NCBI GenBank assembly: GCA_016703785.1
Contig: JADJBM010000030.1
Location: 1-64,000, forward strand
Source: Betaproteobacteria bacterium
GTDB taxonomy: Bacteria > Pseudomonadota > Gammaproteobacteria > Burkholderiales > Rhodocyclaceae
DNA length: 64,000 bases
Reading direction: 5' to 3'
Part shown: in pieces, positions 54,712-64,000 of the stretch
Layout: every line of letters begins with the position of its first letter
Position numbering within the stretch: position 1 is the first letter of the stretch
Translations under genes and position numbers: made by a program
The notes under the pieces: model-generated
Database searches by the model: none
Seen by the model: the letters and a program-made list of their open reading frames with translations, nothing else
What the model was told of the DNA's origin: nothing

Positions 54712-56901
54712 TCAGTATTTGACCCGTGCGTAGTAGGTACGCGCAGCCGCTTCGCGCGCCTCGCGCAGCGTATGGATACCCATTTCCGCCAGCAGGGGGA
54801 CCATCTTCAGGAAAACCTCCCCGGTCACGATGGCGTCGCCCAGCGCCGTATGCCGGCCGATGACGTTGATGCCGAGCCGTTCGCAGATCGCCTCGAGCTT
54901 GTGTGACGCCTGGTTGGGATGGATGACCGCCGAGAGAAGGAGGGTATCCATCACCGGCTGGCGAAATTGGATGCCAGTCGACTCCTCCTTGAGCTGAAGG
55001 AAGCGCATATCGAAGGCGGCATTGTGGGCCACAAGCACAGTATCTCCACAGAAGGCATGAAAAGCCGGCAGCACTTGATCGATGGTCGGCTGGCCATCCA
55101 CCATATCCTCGGTGATGCCGTGGATCGGAATGCCCTCGGGGCGCAATGGACGGCGCGGATCGATGATCTGATCGATATTCTCGCCTTTGAGGAGGCGCCC
55201 ATTGACGATCCGAGTAGCCCCTATCTGGATAATCTCGTCGCCGGCAGATGGCTCGAGTCCCGTCGTCTCGGTATCGAAGACGGTATACGTCAATTCGGTC
55301 AGAAGCCGGTCGTCCATGGCCTGGCTTTCCTCAGTCTGCCGGAAAAGATCGAAATCGTAATACTCGGGCCTGCTCTCGGAACGCAGCAGCGTCGCTGTCT
55401 CAACGGCATCCTTGGGCGCTGCCGCGGGTATCAGCAGGCGGATGAAGGACTTGTGGGATGCCTTTTCGCGCTCGAACCAGATCTCCCCGCCGTGGCGCTC
55501 GATCACTTCACGCAAGGTCAGCGGGCTATTCACCCCGGCCACGTTCATGGGGTCGATTTCCCAGGACAGAAGCGTCTGGCTGCCCATCACCGCGCCCGTC
55601 CAGACCATATCGATGTGTGCCAGGCGACCGGCAGGTTCCAGTCGGAAGCGGATTTCCCGGATGTCGTACTCGTCCTGCAGGCGCGATGCCAGGTAAGTCA
55701 GGCCTTGCAGCAGGGAAAAACTGTCTACCTTGATCCACAGTCCGTCTGCGATATCCTCGACCTTGGTGCGAAGCGTCAGTTTCTGCTCGATGCGCCGCCG
55801 CGCCGCTTCGATGAGATCCTCGCCGAGCATGTCCTCCAGCGGCCAACGTGCCTTGAGGGCATCGGAAAACTCCGTGGCGGTGCGGTCCAGGCGGTGGCTC
55901 ATGGTGCCCACTTCGTCGCGGACGATGCCGACAAAACGATCCCTCTGTGCAACCTCCATATCAGGATATTCGAGCAGGTTTTCGACGGCGGCACGCACGA
56001 TGCCGAGCGAAGCACGACTGCCTTCTGTCAGCGACTGCAACAGTTCATCGCGCCGGCTCTCCATCTCGAAGTTGCGCGTGATGTTGTCCAGCATCAGGAT
56101 ATAGCCGGCGATGGCGCGTGCGCCTTCTCCTTCAGCGTCGCCCGTACGCGCAGCCCCCATCACGGCCGCCATCTGCACCCGGATCAGTTGTCCGGCACGG
56201 CTGGTGGTGACGAAATTGGCCACTGGCTGCTGGCTGCCACGTGCCAGCCGTTGCTGGATGTTCTCCAGTGCGTGGGTAATCAGGTTGCGTTCCAGAATGG
56301 CAAAAATCGATCGGCCCAGACCGATCAGTCCGGCTGCCGCGGCCGGATCGCCCTCGGAGAGCGCCCTGAACTGCAGCCGGGCGCGGTTGTTGTAGAGCAA
56401 GATGCGGCCTTCGAGGTTGCACACCACGACGCTTTGCGTCAGTTCTGACATGAGCGCAGCCAGGCGATTCTTCTCTTCCTCAATGGACGACTTCGCCTCG
56501 CGAATCCTGACCTCGACATCGCGCTGCAGTAATTCGCGCTGTTCGGCCAGGGCGTTAACCACTTGCGCAAGAATGCGAATCTCCGAAGCGCCGATTTCCT
56601 GCAGCCGTAACCCGGGATTGGCATTGACCATGACCAGCGCCTGCTCACGCAGGGCGAGCGGCGCCAGCACATAGGCCCGGTAGACGGCATGCACGATCAT
56701 GCCCAGTACAGCCCAGGCCATGAGGATGATGAGAACGGAGAGTTCGATTCGGGGCAGAAAGATGGCGAGGAAGGCCTGGCGTTCGACGGCCTTCATGTCC
56801 GCCCACAGCACGGCACCCAGGACGCCGAACAACAAGGCCAGCAGAATATAGATGCCCGCCAGCACCAGGGCCAGCTTGAGCCTGCCGGACCGACCGACCA
56901 T
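54712..56901 (-). CDS. Membrane pseudo-histidine-kinase fused to a DnaQ-like 3'-5' exonuclease
   Basis: This 729-residue protein has two membrane segments (about residues 9-33 and 50-72), a signalling/PAS-like middle (ELTQSVVVCNLEGRILLYNN) and a kinase-like region where the phospho-acceptor His is missing and the ATP-lid motifs are degenerate, though REVIERHGGEIWFE keeps the G2-like ending. From about residue 539 it is a DEDDh exonuclease (VFDTETTG, VAHNAAFDMRFL, RHTALGDA). The start at 56901 abuts the response-regulator stop (TGATG); the long upstream opening is a shadow of the regulator. It belongs to the acs/CrbS-type cluster. Its substrate, perhaps RNA or DNA ends, is unknown. Confidence 0.85.
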   Translation of the reverse strand: MVGRSGRLKLALVLAGIYILLALLFGVLGAVLWADMKAVERQAFLAIFLPRIELSVLIILMAWAVLGMIVHAVYRAYVLAPLALREQALVMVNANPGLRLQEIGASEIRILAQVVNALAEQRELLQRDVEVRIREAKSSIEEEKNRLAALMSELTQSVVVCNLEGRILLYNNRARLQFRALSEGDPAAAAGLIGLGRSIFAILERNLITHALENIQQRLARGSQQPVANFVTTSRAGQLIRVQMAAVMGAARTGDAEGEGARAIAGYILMLDNITRNFEMESRRDELLQSLTEGSRASLGIVRAAVENLLEYPDMEVAQRDRFVGIVRDEVGTMSHRLDRTATEFSDALKARWPLEDMLGEDLIEAARRRIEQKLTLRTKVEDIADGLWIKVDSFSLLQGLTYLASRLQDEYDIREIRFRLEPAGRLAHIDMVWTGAVMGSQTLLSWEIDPMNVAGVNSPLTLREVIERHGGEIWFEREKASHKSFIRLLIPAAAPKDAVETATLLRSESRPEYYDFDLFRQTEESQAMDDRLLTELTYTVFDTETTGLEPSAGDEIIQIGATRIVNGRLLKGENIDQIIDPRRPLRPEGIPIHGITEDMVDGQPTIDQVLPAFHAFCGDTVLVAHNAAFDMRFLQLKEESTGIQFRQPVMDTLLLSAVIHPNQASHKLEAICERLGINVIGRHTALGDAIVTGEVFLKMVPLLAEMGIHTLREAREAAARTYYARVKY

Positions 56902-57272
56902 CAGGAATTCTCCAGCAACTGCCGCACCTGCGCGATCAGGTCCTTGGTCGAAAACGGCTTGGTCATGTAGGCATCCGCACCCAGGGCCGTACCCTTGGCG
57001 ACCTCCGTATCGCGCCCCTTGGCCGTCAGCATCACGATCTTGATGGCCCGCCACTCCGGGTTGGCGCGTATCGTCTGGCACACTTCGAACCCGTTCTTCT
57101 TCGGCAACATGATGTCGAGTAGCATCAGGTCCGGCTTCTTCGCTTCGACCTCGCGCAAGGCCGCCTCGCCGTCGCCGGCCACGGCCACCTCGAAGCCTTC
57201 CCGCTTCATGAGGAACTCGAGGGACACAACGATGTTCGGTTCGTCGTCGACGATCAATATCCGCTTGGTCAT
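56901..57272 (-). CDS. Receiver-only response regulator
   Basis: This 123-residue CheY-like receiver has the acidic pair VDDE, the phospho-acceptor Asp in LMLLDIMLP near residue 52, the Thr in MLTAKG and the Lys in KPFST. No output domain is attached. It is cotranslated with the sensor kinase (ATGA overlap) and with the exonuclease fusion, which it may signal to. In pseudomonads the CrbR partner of this kinase type has a LuxR-type output, so this version differs. Confidence 0.93.
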   Translation of the reverse strand: MTKRILIVDDEPNIVVSLEFLMKREGFEVAVAGDGEAALREVEAKKPDLMLLDIMLPKKNGFEVCQTIRANPEWRAIKIVMLTAKGRDTEVAKGTALGADAYMTKPFSTKDLIAQVRQLLENS

Positions 57273-60037
57273 TTTTCCGCTCTCTCCTCCCGGCGCTCCG
57301 CGCCGTTTCCATTCAAGGGCAGGGTAAAGGAAAAAGTCGCTCCCTTGCCCAACTCGCTACTTACCCACAACCGTCCGCCGAAATGCTCGACGATCTGCCG
57401 GCTGATCGGCAGGCCCAGACCGGTGCCCTGCGGCTTGGCGGTCATGGTATCGCCGACCTGGCGGAATTTCTCGAATATGGTGTTCTGGTCTGCCTCGCCG
57501 ATGCCGGAACCATTGTCCTTGACGTCAACACGGACCTCACCTTCCTCCGCAGACAGGGTTACCGTCACCCGACCCCGTTCGGCTTCGCAAAATTTGACCG
57601 CATTCGACAGCAGGTTCAGCATGACCTGGATCAAGCGATCACGATCTGCTCGCACCTTCGGCACATTCCCGGGCAGCGCCATGTCCAAGCCTATGCGCTT
57701 GTCGCTGAACAGGGATGAGGTGGCCGCAACGGACTCCTCGATGACTTCGTGCAAATCGATATTCGCAGTATGCCATTCCGCGTTGCCCGACTCGATCTTG
57801 GCAAGGTCGAGGACCTGGTTGATCAGGCGCGTCAGCCGCTCGACTTCCTTGACGATGATGGCAAGGAATTTCTTGCGCTCCTCCAGATCGATTTTCGGAT
57901 CCTCGAGCAGAATCTCGGAGAAGGCCCGTATCGACGTAAGTGGCGTGCGCAGCTCGTGTGTCACCGTGGACATGAAGTCGTCCTTCAGGCGGTCAAGTTC
58001 CTTCAGCCGCTCGTTGGCCGCGCGCAGTTCGGCGGTCGCCGCCTCCAATTCGTGCGATTTCTGTTCGAGCTGTCGAGAATAGGCGCGCACCTGCGACGCC
58101 TCGTCGAGGATGTTCATCACTTCGTCGATGCCCAGCGGTTCCTCCTTCACCACCGAGGCCACCATCACGCGTGCCGAGGCGCCACCTATCGCGCCGGCCA
58201 GCAGGTTTTCGGCAAAATGCACCAGATCCGGATTGGCTTCGAGCGCATCGATCGAACTCAAGCCGCGTTGGCGCGCATAAGCCAGGAAGGAGGCACGTGC
58301 GCGATCAGGACCCAGGAAGCGGCCGATCAACGGCAGCAATTCCTGCACTTGAGCGCTGCCGCGCCAGAACCGCGAGCCCTCCGCGCCGGCGGTGCGCTTG
58401 AACACATCAACGAACAGCGTACCCTGTCCAGTCTCGACCACGCTGGGCTGCACCCGCAACGAGATCGCGACATAGCAGCCGATATTGGCCAGCATGCTCC
58501 AGAATAGGCAATGTGAAATCTCGTCGAGCCCCGCCAGGCCGAAGAACTGCTGGGGCTTGAGCAAGGCTATGCCAAACAAGCCTTCCCTGATGAAATCGAT
58601 CGACAGCCAACCCGATTTGGCGAAGGAGGGCAACAATAGCGTATAGCTCCACACGGCAAAGCCGGCCAGCAGACCGGCGATGGCACCCTGGCGGGTACCG
58701 CCTTTCCAGTAGATGCCGCCGATGATCGCCGGTGCAAACTGCGCCACGGCGGCGAATGAAATCAGCCCGATGCCGACCAGGGCATATGCTTCTCCTGCGG
58801 CGCGAAAATAAATGTAGCCGAGCAACAAGATGAGGGCAATCGCCCAGCGGCGGATGGACAGCAGCAGTCCGGACAGGTCGTGCTGCTCGTGCAATCGCAG
58901 CGATTTCCAACGCAGTAGCACAGGCATCACCAGATCGTTGCAAACCATGGTGGACAGGGCAATGGTCTCGACGATCACCATGCCGGTGGCGGCCGACAAC
59001 CCGCCGATGAAGACGAACAGGGCAAGCGCCTCCTGTCGCTCGGCCATCGGCAGCGTCAACACGAATGTGTCGGCATCGACGCTGCCATCGGGAAAATGCA
59101 TCAGTCCGCCGACGGCGATGGGCAGCACGAAAATATTGATGATCAGCAGATACAGCGGAAAAAGCCAGATTGCCCGCGCCAGGTGCCGTTCGTTCACGTT
59201 TTCAACCACGGCAATCTGAAATTGCCGCGGCAGGAACATGATGGAAAGCATTGAAAGGAAGGTCAGCGACCACCAGCTGCCGTAGCTCGCGCCCGTGTCC
59301 GCCACCGTCATCAGGCTCTTTAGCTTCGGCACGGATTCGACACGCGAGAAAATGTCGCCAAAACCACTGAAGATGCCGTAAGTGACGAAGATGCCCACCG
59401 CGAGGAAGGCCAGCAGCTTGACCACGGATTCGAAGGCGATAGCCGCCACCATGCCCTCGTGTCGCTCGGTAGCATCCAGGTGGCGCGTGCCGAACAGAAT
59501 GGTAAAAGCGGCCAGGATCATGGCGATGTAGAGTGCGCTGTCCTGCAGCAGCGGCTGTGCAGCGGCCTTTGCCGGCATGACAATCTCCGGGTAATGCAGC
59601 AGGATGGTAAAGCTGTTCGAAACTGCCTTCAATTGCAGCGAGATGTAGGGAATGATGCCTATGACGGCGATCACGGTGACCAGACCGCCAAGCAGTTGGC
59701 TCTTGCCGTAGCGCGAGGAGACGAAATCGGCGATGGAAGTGATGCGGTTGGCCTTGCTGATGCGAATGATCTTCAGCATGACGAACCACCACAGTCCGGC
59801 CATCAACGTCGGGCCGAGATAGATCGGCAGGAAGCCGATGCCGGTCGAGGCGGCACGGCCGACGCTGCCATAGAACGTCCACGTGGTGCAATACACCGCC
59901 AGCGATAGCGCATAAATGGTCGGATTGTCTATCAGCGAGCGTCCGGCGTCGGCACGCTTGTCCCCATAGTAGGCAATGGCGAATAGCACGCCCAGATAGG
60001 CGAAGGAAACGCTCGCGATTACCCAGCCTTGGAGCAT
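57269..60037 (-). CDS. SLC5-type sensor histidine kinase, CrbS-like
   Basis: This sensor of 922 residues fuses an acetate/sodium-symporter-like domain (about 13 membrane segments, residues 1-510) to a STAC-like region and a HisKA/HATPase kinase. The H-box is STVTHELRTPLTS, the N-box MLNLLSNAVKF, G1 DNGSGIG and G2 GTGLGLPISRQIVEHFGG. CrbS proteins sense acetate or a related solute and control acs. It follows a small membrane protein by ten bases in the acs cluster. Confidence 0.9.
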   Translation of the reverse strand: MLQGWVIASVSFAYLGVLFAIAYYGDKRADAGRSLIDNPTIYALSLAVYCTTWTFYGSVGRAASTGIGFLPIYLGPTLMAGLWWFVMLKIIRISKANRITSIADFVSSRYGKSQLLGGLVTVIAVIGIIPYISLQLKAVSNSFTILLHYPEIVMPAKAAAQPLLQDSALYIAMILAAFTILFGTRHLDATERHEGMVAAIAFESVVKLLAFLAVGIFVTYGIFSGFGDIFSRVESVPKLKSLMTVADTGASYGSWWSLTFLSMLSIMFLPRQFQIAVVENVNERHLARAIWLFPLYLLIINIFVLPIAVGGLMHFPDGSVDADTFVLTLPMAERQEALALFVFIGGLSAATGMVIVETIALSTMVCNDLVMPVLLRWKSLRLHEQHDLSGLLLSIRRWAIALILLLGYIYFRAAGEAYALVGIGLISFAAVAQFAPAIIGGIYWKGGTRQGAIAGLLAGFAVWSYTLLLPSFAKSGWLSIDFIREGLFGIALLKPQQFFGLAGLDEISHCLFWSMLANIGCYVAISLRVQPSVVETGQGTLFVDVFKRTAGAEGSRFWRGSAQVQELLPLIGRFLGPDRARASFLAYARQRGLSSIDALEANPDLVHFAENLLAGAIGGASARVMVASVVKEEPLGIDEVMNILDEASQVRAYSRQLEQKSHELEAATAELRAANERLKELDRLKDDFMSTVTHELRTPLTSIRAFSEILLEDPKIDLEERKKFLAIIVKEVERLTRLINQVLDLAKIESGNAEWHTANIDLHEVIEESVAATSSLFSDKRIGLDMALPGNVPKVRADRDRLIQVMLNLLSNAVKFCEAERGRVTVTLSAEEGEVRVDVKDNGSGIGEADQNTIFEKFRQVGDTMTAKPQGTGLGLPISRQIVEHFGGRLWVSSELGKGATFSFTLPLNGNGAERREERAEK

Positions 60038-60047
60038 CGCCGGGCTC

Positions 60048-60248
60048 CTAGTCCTTCCGGCTTTCGATGACCCAGGCCATCAGGCCGATCAGCAACGCCC
60101 ACGCTGCGAATATGTACAAGTAAAGCAGCGGAATATCGAACAGCTTGGCAGGCTTGTTGAAGAGTGCAATCAGAGGATAGTTGAACAACACGAAGCCCAG
60201 CAGGAAAACGGCCGCCAAACGCTGACCGGTCAAGATGGAACGATTCAT
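60048..60248 (-). CDS. Small membrane protein of the acs/CrbS cluster
   Basis: This 66-residue protein has two hydrophobic segments (about residues 9-27 and 38-60). The start at 60248 follows a strong GGGGGAG site. Its place directly before the SLC5-type kinase, ten bases apart, parallels the small subunits of acetate permeases. Partnership with the kinase transporter domain is an inference. Confidence 0.75.
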   Translation of the reverse strand: MNRSILTGQRLAAVFLLGFVLFNYPLIALFNKPAKLFDIPLLYLYIFAAWALLIGLMAWVIESRKD

Positions 60249-60321
60249 GGCTACTCCCCCTTGGCGGTACCTTGACGCCAATGTCGTTCGATTATAGCGT
60301 GATGCGTACCGGCGTCATGCG

Positions 60322-60347
60322 AAAAAAAGGGCGCCCGCCAGGCGCCC
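60322..60347 (-). terminator. Rho-independent terminator downstream of acs
   Basis: A 7-base stem GGGCGCC/GGCGCCC with loop of five and an adjacent A7 run on the plus strand reads as a U-rich terminator on the minus strand. It sits 23 bases after the acs stop and before the small membrane-protein gene, so the kinase genes need their own promoter or readthrough. Confidence 0.8.
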
Positions 60348-60369
60348 TTTCCACCGACAGTCGCAATGC

Positions 60370-62337
<1,968 letters not shown>

Positions 62338-62525
62338 CTGCATCTCTCCTCTGGCAAGTACTGGAATAGGGGCCCAACAACACCTGGAACGCCAATCGAG
62401 TGGAAATTGCGGGGACCCGCGGGCAATTCCTCTTATGGAACAAACCATTCCATTCTAGTGAAAGTAGGAATCTATAGAAAAAAACTTACGCTCTACTTAC
62501 AGGGCCGCGTCCTTCAAGCACTCAT

Positions 62526-62554
62526 CTGACGCATTGCAGCATGAATGATAGAAT
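62526..62554 (+). promoter_or_regulatory. Putative promoter of yqhA
   Basis: CTGACG (62526-62531) and TAGAAT (62549-62554) are spaced by 17 bases, 29 bases before the yqhA ATG. The boxes are near consensus but short motifs like these arise by chance. The rest of the 246-base acs/yqhA intergenic region shows no clear operator. Confidence 0.4.
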
Positions 62555-62583
62555 TTCCGCCCGTTTAATCTTTCACTGAAACC

Positions 62584-63117
62584 ATGCAGAAATCCACCGA
62601 ACGGTCCATCAAGGCGATGGAGGGCTTCATCTTCTGGAGCCGCTGGCTGCAAGCCCCGCTCTATCTGGGCCTGATCGTCGCCCAAGGCGTTTATGTCTAT
62701 CAATTCATGATCGAGCTGAGTCATCTCGTCGGCAAGGCAGGCAGCCTGACCGATACGGATGTCATGCTGATCGTTCTGGGTCTGATCGACGTCGTCATGA
62801 TCGCCAACCTGCTGGTCATGGTCATCATCGGCGGCTACGAGACGTTCGTGTCGCGCCTGGACCTGCAAGGGCATCCCGACCAGCCGGAATGGCTTTCTCA
62901 CGTCAACGCCGGCGTGCTGAAAATCAAGCTGTCCACCGCCATCATCAGCATCTCTTCGATTCACCTGCTGAAGACCTTCATCAACGCGGAAAACATTCCG
63001 GACAAGACCATTCTCTGGCAAGTGGCGATTCACGTCACTTTTCTTGTATCAGCCCTGACCATGGCGTGGACCGACAAGATCATGACCAGTTCGCTGGCCA
63101 TGGCGAGAAAGCATTGA
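62584..63117 (+). CDS. yqhA: YqhA family (UPF0114) membrane protein
   Basis: This inner-membrane protein of 177 residues has about four hydrophobic segments and the family stretch FWSRWLQAPLYLGLI. A conserved GGYETFVSRL lies near residue 80. Function is not known. It precedes the fumarase gene by ten bases and may be cotranscribed with it. Confidence 0.88.
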   Translation: MQKSTERSIKAMEGFIFWSRWLQAPLYLGLIVAQGVYVYQFMIELSHLVGKAGSLTDTDVMLIVLGLIDVVMIANLLVMVIIGGYETFVSRLDLQGHPDQPEWLSHVNAGVLKIKLSTAIISISSIHLLKTFINAENIPDKTILWQVAIHVTFLVSALTMAWTDKIMTSSLAMARKH

Positions 63118-63127
63118 AAGGCAACCC

Positions 63128-64000
63128 ATGAGCGCCATCCGTCAGGAAGATTTCATTCAGAGCATCGCCGAAGCCTTCCAGTACATCAGCTACTACCACC
63201 CGGCCGACTACATCAGGGCGCTCGCCGCCGCCTACGATCGCGAACAGAGTTCGGCCGCCAAGGATGCCATTGCCCAGATACTCATCAACTCGCGCATGTG
63301 CGCCGAGGGCCACCGCCCGATCTGCCAGGACACGGGCATCGCGGTAGTGTTCCTCAAGGTCGGCATGAATGCCCGCTGGGAAGCCTCGATGAGCGTACAG
63401 GACATGGTTGACGCAGGCGTACGCCGCGCCTACAGCGATCCGGACAACAAGTTGCGCGCCTCAGTGCTACGCGACCCCGCCGGTGCGCGCACCAACTCGA
63501 AGGACAACACGCCGGCCGTGCTACATGTCGAAATCGTGCCGGGCGACCACGTCGAAGTGATCTGCGCGGCCAAGGGTGGCGGCTCGGAGAACAAATCCAA
63601 ATTCCATGCCCTCAACCCCTCCGACTCGATCGTGGAATGGGTATTGAAGACCGTGCCGACCATGGGCGCCGGCTGGTGTCCGCCCGGAATTCTTGGCATC
63701 GGCATCGGCGGCACACCTGAAAAGGCCATGCTGCTGGCCAAGGAGTCTCTGATGGCACCGGTCGATATCCATGATCTGATCGCCCGCGGACCTAAAACAC
63801 GCACCGAGGAATTGCGCCTGGAACTCTACGAAAAGGTCAATGCCCTCGGCATCGGTGCCCAGGGTCTGGGCGGACTGACCACTGTCCTCGACGTCAAGGT
63901 GCTGGACTACCCCACCCATGCCGCCTCACTGCCGGTTGCGATGATTCCCAATTGCGCGGCAACTCGCCACGTACATTTTCACCTTGATGGCTCAGGCCCG
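63128..64000 (+). CDS. Fumarate hydratase class I (3' end cut by window)
   Basis: The first 291 residues of a class I, Fe-S-dependent fumarase: the N-terminal domain starts at SAIRQEDFIQSIAEA, with RPICQDTGIAVVF and the KGGGSENKSKF region holding the catalytic-domain Cys and Ser residues. The frame stays open to the window edge. Fumarate/malate interconversion in the citrate cycle is expected. The ATG at 63128 follows a GAAAGG site. Confidence 0.9.
   Translation, partial: MSAIRQEDFIQSIAEAFQYISYYHPADYIRALAAAYDREQSSAAKDAIAQILINSRMCAEGHRPICQDTGIAVVFLKVGMNARWEASMSVQDMVDAGVRRAYSDPDNKLRASVLRDPAGARTNSKDNTPAVLHVEIVPGDHVEVICAAKGGGSENKSKFHALNPSDSIVEWVLKTVPTMGAGWCPPGILGIGIGGTPEKAMLLAKESLMAPVDIHDLIARGPKTRTEELRLELYEKVNALGIGAQGLGGLTTVLDVKVLDYPTHAASLPVAMIPNCAATRHVHFHLDGSGP

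Noticed and set aside
56902..57312. Long N-terminal extension of the exonuclease fusion through the response-regulator gene
   Set aside because: The extra residues are Arg/Gly-rich sequence in the wrong frame of the receiver gene; the ATG at 56901 follows the receiver stop directly.

Overview
The window looks like a chromosomal segment of a betaproteobacterium, probably from the Rhodocyclales or a nearby order. This rests on a high-GC core, a class I polyhydroxyalkanoate (PHA) cluster (phaC, two phaB copies, phaR), rimO, bamD, rluD and pgeF in proteobacterial form, and an acetyl-CoA synthetase linked to a CrbS-type sensor kinase. The exact genus cannot be fixed from the sequence alone.

Positions 1 to about 18.3 kb form an accessory region ending at a tRNA-Glu gene. 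It starts with a DNA phosphorothioation (Dnd) modification operon on the plus strand (dndC, cut by the window edge, then dndD and dndE). A convergent minus-strand gene set (11.7 to 3.8 kb) follows: a PLD/DEAD-box helicase, a GIY-YIG-like protein, a DGQHR protein, a 62-residue protein, a second SMC-type ATPase, and a winged-helix plus Dnd-associated protein 4 gene. This set is the likely Dnd-linked restriction arm. Between 0.6 and 12.6 kb six genes carry ten single-base indels, all at or next to short homopolymers. The region is either recently decaying or badly assembled. Next comes a tight minus-strand operon of mostly unknown genes (17.2 to 12.9 kb) that includes a DraG-like ADP-ribosylglycohydrolase, a HAD phosphatase and a DUF4258 protein, with a broken 5'-nucleotidase downstream. 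A HigBA toxin-antitoxin pair sits between a rearranged tRNA-Glu 3' fragment (17.37 kb) and the intact tRNA-Glu (18.3 kb), which marks an integration hotspot.

From 18.3 kb on the genes are intact and core-like. In order: tRNA-Ala; a GlcD-type FAD oxidoreductase with rimO; the PHA cluster; a ZIP metal transporter; an EamA transporter; pgeF-rluD; bamD; uspA; a two-domain 3-hydroxyacyl-CoA dehydrogenase; a diguanylate cyclase with yrfG; and fadD with a glutathione transferase. Two IclR-controlled catabolic clusters follow (39 to 43.6 kb: two acyl-CoA dehydrogenases plus a zinc alcohol dehydrogenase; 50.5 to 53.2 kb: SDR plus quinone oxidoreductase). Between them lie a cold-shock gene and a lipid/hydrolase operon with a wax ester/triacylglycerol synthase and an unusual GIY-YIG to ArfB fusion.

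The right end (53.2 to 62.3 kb) is a coherent acetate-sensing unit on the minus strand: acs, a small membrane protein, an SLC5-type sensor kinase, a receiver-only response regulator, a membrane pseudo-kinase fused to a DnaQ-type exonuclease, and a CBS/DUF294 nucleotidyltransferase. The window ends with yqhA and a partial class I fumarase on the plus strand.
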